NCBI GenBank assembly: GCA_037447655.1
Contig: JBBHKE010003430.1
Coordinates: forward strand, 325,822-389,821
Reading direction: 5' to 3'
DNA: 64,000 nt
From: Zygnema cylindricum
Taxonomy: Eukaryota > Streptophyta > Zygnematophyceae > Zygnematales > Zygnemataceae
In this document: positions 1 through 9,912 of the stretch, piece after piece
Layout of the letters: each line of letters begins with the position of its first letter
Position numbering within the stretch: the stretch's first letter is position 1
Made by a program: the position numbers and the translations under genes
The notes under the pieces: model-generated
The model's input: the letters and a program-made list of their open reading frames with translations, nothing else
Databases searched by the model: none
What the model was told of the DNA's origin: nothing

Positions 1-948
1 GAAAATAACTTTGACCAACTTCACCTTTGTGAAGGCAATACTCCCCTGAGTTGATAGCAAAAAGAATCTATGAATTTTCTCCCTTGAGCACTAAGTTATG
101 GAGGGTCAAAGTTGACCTTTTGTACAGAAGCTCTCTGGGAGAGAGGGTCTTATCTTCTATTTTTCTAAGTCCTATCTCTCTCATAGACTCTATCTATTGA
201 TGAACGGAGCCAATCAGATTTCAGTTTCGTACACAAAAGTACAGTTGCCGGTGTACATTCTGTACGGACACTGTACGAAATGGCCTAAATGTCGACACGT
301 GGTATGTTCGGATTCGCTCCTTTAATCTTCGGAGATGCCGCGATCCAATGTCATTCCGCCACGTGTCATTCGATGTGGCGATGTCCACAAACCGCCGAAA
401 TCCTCTTCCGCGATCTCGGCGTTAATTCCGGCCGTCCGATTAAATTCACATTTAATCGTAGCCGTAATAAATACATGAGCGGTATTTGTTTCACTAAAGA
501 AATATATGCGCACTATTGGTTTCGTATCCGTACCGCAATCCGTACTTTTACATTTACTGGATATATGTCTCCCGTAAACAGTTACAGTTAAATGAACTAT
601 CCTACGTTTAAATGTTTAAATAATTATCAAACCCTATAATACGTAACACTACTTCTAGACTTAACGGCTAAGGCTAACGTCTACAGGCTGTTTGCCAGCC
701 AGTAGGGACGAGGATCAAATCCTGTGGCTGGCAAATATCTTTTAGTAAATTAAACCCCTAACTAAAATATATTTTCCCGTAAACCTCTGGATAGCCTAGG
801 TAGCCATGGCTCTAGCTCCCTCTCCAATTTCTCAGTGACTGCGACAAGTTTGAGAGTTGGAGAGAGAAGTTAGAGGTAGACTGCCTCGGCTTCTTTGTTA
901 TTTCTATTCAGACCTAGAAAATACTTTAAAAGACCATTAATTTATACA
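1..948 (-). mobile_element. 3' LTR of copia element A (cut by the window edge)
   Basis: Read on the minus strand, the LTR begins TGTATAAATT at 948, directly after the polypurine tract AAAATAAGGGGAG (949-961). It is about 95% alike to 5400-6378, which fixes it as an LTR; roughly 138 bp of its far end lie outside the window. In element order it holds a conserved GAGCCATGGCT motif (about 806-816), an antisense tRNA-like unit (658-734) and a TATAGGGTTT box (629-638). The second copy differs mainly by a 31-bp tandem duplication at 5877-5939. No gene of the host is visible here. Confidence 0.9.
658..734 (+). other. tRNA-like unit in LTR A, antisense to the element
   Basis: The stretch has a D-arm-like start (GACTTAACGGCTAAGGC) and a B-box-like GGATCAAATCC. 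A 10-bp hairpin TTTGCCAGCC / GGCTGGCAAA encloses the T-arm-like part. The acceptor stem expected of a working tRNA is not formed by the 5' end, so this is tRNA-derived or tRNA-mimicking rather than a normal tRNA gene. The copy at 6088-6164 changes an A-T pair of the hairpin to G-C on both sides. Confidence 0.5.
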
Positions 949-961
949 CTCCCCTTATTTT

Positions 962-1715
962 CTAGTCAATCTTTAATTTCCGACCACACTTTTCCCTGCA
1001 GAAATTTAGCTTAGGGGAAGGCACAGGTTTCGTCATCATATCTGCTACCATCTCACTATCTGGTCGGTACTCTAAACTGAATATTTTGTTTTCTACTTTC
1101 TCTGTAACAAAGCTGAGTCTAATGTCCATGTGTTTAGCTTTAAAATGATGTTTAGGATTGGCAGAAAAAGCGATTGCTGCCTGATTATTACAAAAAAAAA
1201 TCTGCACACCACTCTTAAGGTGACCAAGCTCACCAAGCAATGACTTGACCCACATCAATTCTTTTACAGGAGAGCAAGAGGCCATATACTCAGCCTCCAT
1301 GGTGGACTGAGCAATAACTTTTTGTTGTTTGCTACTCCAACAGCAAGCCCCATCACCCATATATAATACATATCCAGAAGTGCATCTCCTCATTAGAGCA
1401 TCACCATAACTGGCATCACTCTAAGAAGTGATGTCAGTATACTCCCCACCCAAATGCAACCATAGATCCCTAGTTCTTATCAAGTATCTAAGGACTCGGT
1501 GCCTCCCAATCCCTCTTAGTGGGAGCATTTAGACTTCTACTCAGCACTCCTACAGCTGCAGCTAAATCCGGCCGGGTACAATTCATAAAATAGATTTGAG
1601 TTTCCACTACTTGCCTGTAAGGAATAGTCTGCATGAACTTCTTTTCTTTAGGAGATATTTCCTCGTCTAAGACTATGACTCTTTTTTCCTCACTCCCCTC
1701 ACTTCCCTTCTTCAA
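962..1715 (-). pseudogene. Element A: RNase H region of pol
   Basis: This is the 3' end of a copia polyprotein. RNase H acts with reverse transcriptase inside the virus-like particle to remove the RNA template. Recognisable are the R-C-T-S-G-Y segment, Q-S-T-M-E-A-E-Y (the catalytic Glu region) and the C-terminal M-T-K-P-V-P-S-P-K, ending at a stop beside the polypurine tract. The frame breaks around 1394-1487 and again between 1716 and about 1735, where stops separate it from the RT part. One SDASYGDA-type segment reads through a stop. It belongs with the LTRs at 1-948 and 5293-6378. It is a dead copy by its breaks. Confidence 0.85.
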
Positions 1716-2519
1716 CTACATTGGAGTTGAACAACTATAAGTTTTATCCATTTGAAATTTTTCAAGCATGTTCCCTATTACTTCCTTTTGAGTCAATCTT
1801 ATAATTTTTCTTTTTCGGTCTCTCTCTACTTGAATTCCCTAAATATATTTTGCTTCCCCCATATCCTTCATTTCAAATCTCCCTTTAAGATCGGTTTTCA
1901 GTTTATTAATTTTTTCCATTGATTTACTTAAGACAAGTAAATCATCAACATAAATTGCAATAAATATAAAACCTTCCTTATCTTCGAAAACATAGATTCA
2001 GTGATCTGAGCTGATCCGGATATATCCCAGACCGGTAAGAAACTCATCAAGCTTCTTATTCCACTGTCGAGGCGCCTGTTTCAAACCATAAAGAGATTTA
2101 ATGAGCCGGCATACCTTACTCTCCTCTCCTTCCTCCACAAACCCTTCGGGTTGTCGCATGAAGATCTCCTCTTCCAATTCTCCATGCAAAAAGGCTGTCT
2201 TGATGTCCATCTGGTGCACTTCCATGTCTTCCGCTGCTGCTAAGCTGAGAAGTATGCGGACGGAGGGAAATCTGACCACCGGGGCAAAGGTTTCCTCGTA
2301 GTCAATTCCCTCTTTTTGTGTAAATCCCTTTGCCACTAATCCGGCCTTGTAGCGCTCGATTGTGTTATCTGGGTTCAGTTTTAATTTGAAAACCCACTTA
2401 CAACCGATTGGTTTTCGGTTAGGTGGACAATCCACCAGCTCCCAAGTATCGGCTGCAATAATTGAGGCCATCTCCTCATTGATGGCTGTCTTCCACCGGT
2501 TTTTTTCTGGACAAGTCAT
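1716..2519 (-). pseudogene. Element A: reverse transcriptase region
   Basis: Copia-type RT copies element RNA into cDNA. The conserved W-V-F-K-L-K-L-N-P-D and Q-M-D-I-K-T-A-F-L-H-G-E-L segments are present, as is S-L-Y-G-L-K-Q-A-P-R-Q-W. The catalytic Y-V-D-D box lies at about 1938-1952. The frame is open only from 2519 to 1998. A stop near 1997 separates the catalytic box from the fingers/palm part, so no intact enzyme can be made. The closest copies in the window are elements B (11691-12335) and E (26067-26613). Confidence 0.85.
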
Positions 2520-2546
2520 CGCCTCTCCATAAGTTTAAGGTTCATC

Positions 2547-3975
2547 TTAATTAGATAGTTTAGTTACCCTGTTATTAACCTGTTTTTCTTGTAGTCTTTT
2601 GCTACTTCTCTTTCCCCCCTCAAAATCTGAGGCCGGAATAGATGGTTCTCGTTGATTCTCTTGAACAAACTCGGCTTCTCCCCTATCCCTTGATTCCGAA
2701 TCAATTTCCACCACGTTTTCCGCTTCGGGTAGAGTTGTCACTGGAGTTTCCACAGCCGAGTCCTTTTCTGTCTGATTTGTATCTGCAAGAAGGTCATCTT
2801 CTCTAAAACCTGGATAGTTAGGGAGCTTAAAGTCATCGGAATTTTCTGACTCAAATCTGATTTTTACTGACTTTGTATATTTGAAGGGATCCACAGACTT
2901 TCCTTCATCCATAACTACTAGATGCTTTACTAAGATTATATCTTCCCTTTTTAGATCATAAACTCTATATCTTTTAACATCCTCATCATATCCTAATAAG
3001 TATCCCGGTTTTCTTTTAGGATCTAGCTTCCAATTAGACCGATCTGTATCTAGACTGAATACTATACTGCCGAAAACCTTTAAGTGAGATAAGTCTGGTT
3101 TCCGGCCTGTCCATCTCTCATAAGGTGTTTGATCTTTTATAGCTGAAGTAAGAACTATATTTTTGAGGTAATTAGCACAGTTCATTGCTTCTGCCCAAAA
3201 CCTTTTTCCTATCTTCTTATCTGACAACATACTTTTAGCACTATTACTTAGTGTTCTATTTAACCTTTCAGCAACCCCATTCTACTCGGGTTTTCTAGAA
3301 TTGTCTTTTGGTGTTGGACCCCATCTTCCCTCAGAAAATCCTCAAACTGGTTAGAAGTATACTCTCCACGATTGTCACTGCTTATTCTCTTGATTGGAGT
3401 TTCATGGAGTTTTTCGCTCCATGCTTTATATTGTCTAAAACAATCTTGAGTTCGGACTTGTTTTTCAAAAAATACACTCTGGAATACCGAGACCAATCAT
3501 TAGTGATAGTCATTATAAATCTCTTCCCCCCCGGTGAGGGCACTTTAGCCGGTCCTCAAATATCTGTGTGTACTAGATCTAGAATTTTTTCTCTTTTATA
3601 GGTGGCTGTTTTAGGAAAGGGTAATCTGTGTGTTTTACCTTGAGCACATCCACTACAATCACTTATATTATCATTCTCACTAAACTTAATCCCTTCCACC
3701 ACTCCCATCTTTTTCATCTCTCTTAACTTGTCTAGATTCACATGCCCAAGCCTCTTATGCCACATCATAATATCATGAACACCAGTATAATAAAGTTTCT
3801 TATTTTCATTACTTAAAATGAGCCTAAACATCCCATGGCTACCTTTCTCAGCAATGAAATAGACATCCTCCTCAAAACTAGCAGTAAAGACTCCTTCCCT
3901 AGTGCTAGTAAAAAAACCCTTATCATCTAATACAGATGTAGAGATGAGGTTTTTGTTCAGTTTCGAAATAAACAA
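2547..3975 (-). pseudogene. Element A: integrase region
   Basis: This is the GAG-pre-integrase and integrase part of a copia polyprotein, which inserts the cDNA into the host chromosome. The zinc-binding HHCC part is visible (W-H-K-R-L-G-H ... C-S-G-C-A-Q-G-K, about 3640-3770). The catalytic core is split: H-T-D-I sits at the end of one open stretch (3556), while the S-D-N-x-G-E-Y segment (about 3365-3380) carries Arg in place of the usual first Gly. Frames break at about 3556, 3260 and 3230. The C-terminal part after the core (3230-2547) is open and acidic, as is usual before the RT domain. Confidence 0.85.
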
Positions 3976-5312
3976 TACATCGGAGATGTTACTATGGATG
4001 TCTTTTCTTCTACTAACACTTTCAAATCTACCAATCCTACAAGAGTAGTGGTGACTATCGTCCCATCCGCGTACTCTATCTCTACGGTGGGAATATTTTT
4101 TATCTTAGTTAACAGGTGCTTATCCTTACACATGTGCATGGAGGCACCTGAATCTACAATCCAGCCTGCTTTACCTTTCAATCCACCGTAAGCACATTTC
4201 TGTCTTCGTGGTATTTCGACCTCGTTTTTCGCCTCCAACTCCTCATCTAAAAGGAGCTCATCGTCCTCGTCCTCGGAATCCGCCTCATCTACCTGTGTCA
4301 CAAGGGCCTTTTTCTTTCCTCTTTGGGTACCACCGGTCTGCCCCTCCTTTAACTGAAGCTCGGTTAGCTTAGTGCACTCTGCCATATAGTGCCCAGGTTT
4401 CTTACAAAAATGACATAAACCTTTGGGAGCCCTTGGTCCGAACACGTCGGTCTGATTTTTCTGCTCCCTCCCCCCATATTTTCCGACTAGTTTCCGGGAA
4501 TCCTTGTTCCTCCAATCAGTTGCAGTTGCCAAGGCTTGGCCACTCTTTTCTCCCCTTCGGATCTCAATCGTATTCTCCCAAACGAGAATCATCCCTACCA
4601 CTGAGTTCCATATCCACCTTGAGTCCTCCAAGTCATGCACACGGTTGACTATGTTCTCGAACTCATCGGGTAACTTCATCAGTAAACTGTTAACCTTTTC
4701 TTTTTGACTAAAATATTTTCCCGCACTCTCTAGCTCCATGAAGAGTGTAGCAAGCTCATTGCAAAAATCCAACATCTTCCCCCCTTTGTATACATACTCT
4801 TTAACTTTCTGATCAGCCAACTGTTGATGCTGAAATAGTACCACTTCGGTACATTTCTATGAGAGCCATCCAAAGATTGGATGCCCTTTCTACCTGCAAA
4901 TGAGGACATGCAAGTCCTTGAGTGAGATGGCGTAGGATGAAGTGCTTTGCCGCCATATTGTTGAAGTCCCAGGTTCAGTATCATTCTCCTCGTTCCTCGG
5001 AATAGGTGACATGAATGCCAAACCAGTTGCTATTGGTGTGGTCGCCTCCTTCTCCTTTCCTTTGTCCACCACCTCTCCTTATTTTGTTTCCTCCGTTGAA
5101 TGTGGATCCTCTTTTCAGGTGAATCTGCTTCCTCCAAACCCTGGAGGAATTCCAAGACTTGATGGACTTCCCAACCGTCCAATAACTATCCCCCAAAACC
5201 TTTTTCCGCATAGAGCTCCTATCATTATACTTTCCCAATATATGAAGCCACTTCCATTAAAGATTGGTACCCTAGAGGGTGGGCCTATAACCTGAAACTC
5301 TGAGACCTCCAT
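3957..5312 (-). pseudogene. Element A: gag and protease region
   Basis: The start codon is at 5312, inside the LTR, and the frame crosses into the internal part at 5292, where codons for V-I-G-P form the primer-binding site. Gag is the particle protein; the protease cuts the polyprotein. The gag N-terminal part (5312-5115) is followed by frameshifts and then a longer open stretch (4844-3957). That stretch holds a CCHC zinc knuckle C-H-F-C-K-K-P-G-H-Y-M-A-E-C (4376-4417) and the aspartic protease motif D-S-G-A-S (Asp codon near 4152). The protease motif is intact here, unlike in elements B, E and F, but upstream breaks make the gene non-coding. Confidence 0.85.
5278..5292 (-). other. Primer-binding site of element A
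   Basis: The minus strand reads GGTTATAGGCCCACC, one mismatch from GGTTATGGGCCCACC, the complement of the anticodon arm of plant-type initiator tRNA-Met. It lies directly inside the 5' LTR and within the gag frame. Confidence 0.75.
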
Positions 5313-6378
5313 AAGTCCTCAGAGTGGACAGCTTCCAAGAAGCCTCTAGGATAACCCTGACCCCTTTGTGTTTCAGCAAAAATAACTGCCACCCTGGCAA
5401 AAAATAACTTTGACCAACTTCACCTTGGGAAGGGAAGACTCCCCTGAGTCGATAACAAAAAGAATCTGTGAATTTGCTCCCCTGAGCAGTAAGTTATGGA
5501 GGGTCAAAGTTGACCTTTTGTTAAGAAGCTCTTTGGGAGAGAGGGTCCAATCTTCTAATTTTTCTAATTCCTTTCTCTCTCACAGACTCCATCTATTGAT
5601 GAACGGAGCCAATCAGATTTCAATTTCGTACACAAAAGTACAGTTGCCGGTGTACTTTCTGTACGGACACTGTACGACATGGCCTAAATGTCGACACGTG
5701 GTATGTCCGGATTCGCTCCCTTAATCTTTGGAGATGCCGCGATCCAATGTCATTCCGCCACGTGTCATCCGATGTGGCGATGACCACAAACCGCCGAAAT
5801 CCTCTTCCAGGATCTCGGCGTTAATTCCGGCCGTCTGATTAAATTCGCATTTAATTGTAGCTGTAATAAATACATGCGCGGTATTCGTTTCACTAAAGAA
5901 ATATATGCGCGGTATTCGTTTCACTAAAGAAATATATGCGCGGTATTGGTTTCGTATTCGTACCAGAATCCGTACTTTTACATTTACTGGATATATGTCT
6001 CCCGTAAACAGTTACAGTTAAATGAACTATCCTACGTTTAAATGTTTAAATAATTATCAAACCCTATAATACGTAACACTACTTCTAGACTTAACGGCTA
6101 AGGTTAACGTCTACCGGCTGTCTGCCGGCCTGTAGGTACGTGGATCAAATCCTGTGGCCGGCAAATATCTTTTAGTAAATTAAACCCCTAACTAAAATAT
6201 ATTTTCCCGTAAACCTCTGGATAGCCTAGGTAGCCATGGCTCTAGCTCCCTCTCCAATTTCTCAGTGACTGCGACAAGTTTGAGAGTTGGAGAGAGAAGT
6301 TAGAGGTAGACTGCCTCGGCTTCTTTTTTATTTCTATTCAGACCTAGAAAATACTTTAAAAGACCATTAATTTCTACA
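5293..6378 (-). mobile_element. LTR shared by elements A and A'
   Basis: This 1086-bp LTR is 5' LTR to element A (internal part 949-5292) and, read the other way, follows a second polypurine tract and RNase H end (6379-6882), making it 3' LTR of a neighbour A'. An LTR-internal-LTR-internal array of this kind is the usual product of unequal recombination between LTRs. It contains a 31-bp tandem duplication (5877-5939) missing from the copy at 1-948. The gag start codon (5312-5310) lies inside it. Confidence 0.88.
6088..6164 (+). other. tRNA-like unit in the shared LTR, antisense to the element
   Basis: Second copy of the unit at 658-734. The hairpin is now CTGCCGGCC / GGCCGGCA, keeping pairing by a double change relative to the first copy. 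The B-box-like GGATCAAATCC is unchanged. A TATAGGGTTT box lies at 6059-6068 on the minus strand. Confidence 0.5.
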
Positions 6379-6882
6379 CTCCCCTTATTTTCTAGTCAAT
6401 CTTTAATTTCAGACCACACTTTTCCCTACAGAAAATTAGCTTCGGGGAAGGCACAGGTTTGGTCATCATATCTGCTACCATCTCACTATCTGGTTGGTAC
6501 TCTAAACTGATTATTTTGTTTTCTACTTTCTCTCTAACAAAGCAGAGCTAATGTCCATGTGTTTAGCTTTAAAATGATGTTTAGGATTGGCAGAAATAGC
6601 GATTGCTGCCTGATTATCACAAAAAAAATTCTGCACACCACTCTTAAGGTGACCAAGCTCACCAAGCAAAGACTTGACCCACATCAATTCTTTTACAGCT
6701 GAGCAAGAGGCCATATACTCAGCCTCCATGGTGGACTGAGCAATAACTTTTTGTTGATTGCGACTCCAACAGCAAGCCCTATCACCCACATATGATACAT
6801 ATCCAGAAGTGCATCTCCTCATCGGAGCATCACCATAACTGGCATCACTCCAAGTAGTGATGTCAGTATTCTCCCCAACCAA
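6379..6882 (-). pseudogene. Element A': RNase H fragment
   Basis: After the polypurine tract, the RNase H C-terminal part of a second copy of the A family can be read in element direction from 6882 down to 6379. It has S-D-A-S-Y-G-D-A-P-M-R-R-C-T-S-G-Y and Q-S-T-M-E-A-E-Y, then a frameshift near 6545 before the M-T-K-P end. The rest of A' is absent: at about 6883 the sequence switches to the opposite-strand LTR of element B. Confidence 0.85.
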
Positions 6883-6945
6883 GGTATTTACCTTAAATTA
6901 CCTATTTGTATTTACGGATAGGTAGTTTATATACTTAAAGGGGAT

Positions 6946-7030
6946 ATGTCAAATCTAGGATTAAATCCTGGTCCTTACGGTCCAATATAGTCGCCGGTAG
7001 CTAGTAGACTTATCCATTAAGTCTAGGACT
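6946..7030 (-). other. tRNA-like unit in LTR B, antisense to the element
   Basis: On the minus strand it starts with a strong D-arm-like hairpin GACTTAATGGATAAGTC and ends with a B-box-like AGGATTTAATCCT. The TATAGGGTTT box of the LTR starts 13 bp beyond its head, at 7043. A second copy is at 13822-13908. Confidence 0.5.
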
Positions 7031-7042
7031 AAAGTTACATGA

Positions 7043-7052
7043 TATAGGGTTT
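7043..7052 (+). promoter_or_regulatory. TATAGGGTTT box of LTR B (possible core promoter)
   Basis: TATAGGGTTT followed by an AT-rich GATATTTAAA. The same box occurs in LTRs at 629-638 and 6059-6068 (minus), 29679-29688 (plus) and 41298-41307 (minus), always on the element's sense strand and near the tRNA-like unit. AAACCCTA is the known plant telo-box motif. A promoter role is inferred. Confidence 0.4.
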
Positions 7053-7790
7053 GTTAGATATTTAAATGTTACTACGTAGGATAATTCATTTAACGGCAAT
7101 TGTTTTCGTGATGCATAGGTCCAATTATGTAAAAGTAAAGACTACAGTAGGGATAAGAAACGAGTATCGCGCATTTGTTTCTTTAAACGAAACAAATAAC
7201 ACGCAAGTATTTATGATGGCAACGATTGAAATTTGCATTCAATCAGACGACCGAGAAGAATGTCGAGATCGCGGAAGAGAATCTCGGCGGTTTGTGGTCA
7301 TGGCCATATCGGATAACACGTGGCACAATTACATTTGATCGCGGCATCTCCGGGGATTACGGGACCGAATCCGGATATGACATGTGTCGACATTTAGGCC
7401 ATGTCGTACAATATTCGTACAGAAATTACACCAGCAGTTGTACTTTTGTGTATGATAGTGTAATATAATTGGTGACGTACATCAGTAGATAGAGTTTTAG
7501 AGAGAGATAGGACTTAGAAAAATTTGGTAGATAGTACCCTCTCTCCCAGAGAGTTTTTTTACAAAAGGTTAACTTTGACCCTCCATAACTTACTGCTCAG
7601 GGAAGCAAATTTAGAGATTCTTTTTGCTATCGACTCAGGGGAGTCTTACTTTCACAACGGTGAAGGTGGTCAGAGTTTTTGTTTGCCAATGTGGTAGTTA
7701 TTCTTGCCGAAACACAAAGGGGTCAAGGTTATCCTAGAGGCTTCGTATAAGCTGCCTACTTTGATGACCTTTGGAGGTCTCAGAGTTGCA

Positions 7791-7805
7791 GGCTATGGGC
7801 CCACC
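7791..7805 (+). other. Primer-binding site of element B
   Basis: GGCTATGGGCCCACC, one mismatch from the complement of the initiator tRNA-Met anticodon arm. It directly follows the LTR end TTGCA. Confidence 0.75.
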
Positions 7806-7820
7806 ATCTAGGGTACCCAT

Positions 7821-8823
7821 TGTTGGTTTTTGGAAACCTTTAGTCCTCTTTGTATCACATTGCTATGTTGCCATGCTGCGCTGGTCACATCGCAGTCATA
7901 GCAGCTTGCGTACTAGGTACTTAGTTTATTGAAACGTACGGAATTGGAATTCAAGTGACGCAAAGAAACATAGACGAAGGTGCAAAATGTGTTGGAGAAA
8001 TAGACGGCGGATCGCGAAGCGATCTGATGATTAATATTCGAAATGATTTAAATTGTACGTCGGTCGTATGAAACATAATACGGCGGTCAAACATGTGATG
8101 AATTGGACGCCACCGGAGCTACGGATGGCTGCGCCGTCAATTTGGTGAGGGACGCAAAATCGCGTCCATCACATGATATTTATTTTGGACGGTCCTGATT
8201 CGTTTGACGGAATTTGTAAGACTTGTAAATATTTAACAATATTTGTCCCGTGTATTAATTATTTTTGTAGCTCTCAGGTACACTCACATTAATAGAGGTA
8301 GTTGATTGATTACGTACGACTGGTATGCTTCCATACATTTAGCAGTAAGCTGTAGTGTATATTTGTAGGACTTAGTCATTTCTAGACTTAGGAACTTTTT
8401 GGACAGAAACTGTTTCTGCTCATTTTTGGGAATTTCATCTGAGAATTTCTCTCAGTTTTATTGGCAAAATTATGTGAAAATTTGCATGTGTGTTCCTCCT
8501 TCTGTTGGCAATATCTTGGCAAATTTGCAAGTCTATTGTGTGTCTGATTTGCTTGGGGCTTCATTGTGAAGTTGGTCAGATTTATTAAAGTTCTGGCAGG
8601 TTGTTTTTCTGCAACTTTGATTGATTGTTGTGATTATTCGGTTTGGTATTGTTATATGAAAATTGGTGGGAATACTAAGTGGCCTAGGAACTATCTGGTT
8701 GAGTAGTTTCAGCTTGGGTTGGTTATTCTGTAGAATTCTGAGTGGAATCAAAATAGGCACTATTGGGGTAGTTTGTGGTGCTTCCGGAGGTACATTTATG
8801 GTTGAAAATGGCTATAAACAACA
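7821..8823 (+). mobile_element. Solo LTR of a second copia family inserted in gag of B
   Basis: It begins TGTTGGTTTTTGG and ends ATAAACAACA, with the 5-bp direct repeat CCCAT on both sides (7816-7820 and 8824-8828). Taking it out rejoins the gag codons of element B. Its last 26 bases contain ATGGTTGAAAATGG, the start of a gag frame like that of element L (49991). This shows that in these families the LTR end lies inside gag. A longer copy is at 27652-28898. The internal part was lost by LTR-LTR recombination. Confidence 0.92.
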
Positions 8824-9912
8824 CCCATATTCAATGGAGCTGGCTTCATATACTGGGAAAGTATGATGATAGGAGCTCTATGCGAAAAAAGGTTTTGGGG
8901 GATAGTGAGTGGACGATTGGGGCGTCCATCAAGTCTTGGAATTCCTCCAGGGTTTAAAGGAAGCAGATTCACCAGGAAAGAGGATTCACCTTCAACGGAG
9001 GAAACAAAGGAAGGAGAGGTGGTGGACAAAGGAAAGGAGAAGGAGGCGACCACACCAATAGCAACTGGTTTAGCATTCATGTCACCTATTCCGAGGAACG
9101 AGGAGAATGATACTGAAACCTGGGACTTCAACAATATGGCGGCAAAGCACTTCATCCTACGCCATCTCACTCAAGGACTTGCATGTCCTCATTTGCAGGT
9201 AGAGAGGGCATCCGATCTTTGGATGGCTCTCATAGAGATGTACCGAAGTGGTACGATTCAGCAACAACAGTTGGCTGATAATAAAATTAATAAGTATGTA
9301 TACAAAGGGGGGGAAGATGTTGGATTTTTGCAATGAGTTTGCTACACTCTTCATGTAACTAGAGAGTGTTGAAAAAGTATTTAGCGAAAAGGAAAAAGTT
9401 AACTGTTTACTGATGAAGTTACCCGATGAGTTCGAGAACATAGTCAACCGTGTGCATGACTTGGAGGACTGAAGGTGGATTTGGAATTTAGTGGTAGGGA
9501 TGATTCTCGTTCGGGAGAATACGATTCAGATCCGAAAGGGAGGAAAGAGTGGGCAAGCATAGGCAGCTTAGACCGTTGGAGGAACAATCATTCCAGGAAA
9601 TAGGTTGGAAATTATCGAGGGGAGGGGCAGAAAAATCAGACCGAGGAGTTTAGACCAAGGACTCCCAAGGGTTTGTGCCATTTTTGTAAAAAACCCAGGC
9701 ACTATATGGTTGAACGCACTAAGTTAACCGAGTTGCGGTTAAAGGAGGGGCAGACCGGTGGACCATCGAGAGGAAAGAAAAAGGCCCTTGTGACACAAGT
9801 ACATGAGGCAGAATCCGAGGACGAGGACAATGAACTCCTATTGGATGAGGAGTTGGAAGCGAAAACAAGGTCAAAATTCCACGAAAGTAGAAATGTGCTT
9901 TCGGTGGATTGA
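8824..9912 (+). pseudogene. Element B: gag region
   Basis: Gag of the A/B family continues here after the solo LTR. The N-terminal part (Y-W-E-S-M-M-I-G-A-L-C-E-K) starts at 8829. An open stretch runs to 9336 with the L-R-H-L-T-Q-G-L helix region, followed by a frameshift at a G-run (9308-9314) and stops near 9355 and 9468. The zinc knuckle (about 9676-9717) has lost its last Cys (C-H-F-C ... H-Y-M-V-E-R). It is a dead copy; the product would have been the particle protein of the element. Confidence 0.85.

Larger units (their letters stand above)
6883..7790 (+). mobile_element. 5' LTR of copia element B (5' end truncated)
   Basis: This is the same LTR family as A, in plus orientation. It lacks about 170 bp of the usual LTR start, which can be seen intact at 13597-13770. 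It ends CAGAGTTGCA at 7790, followed by the primer-binding site. The gag start codon position reads TTG instead of ATG (about 7773-7775), so this copy has lost its start. With the LTR at 5293-6378 it makes a large inverted repeat around the A' fragment. Confidence 0.85.

Noticed and set aside
289-591. Small protein in the LTR (100 codons, plus strand)
   Set aside because: It runs antisense through an LTR, is broken in the second copy at 5700-5924 and has no motif.
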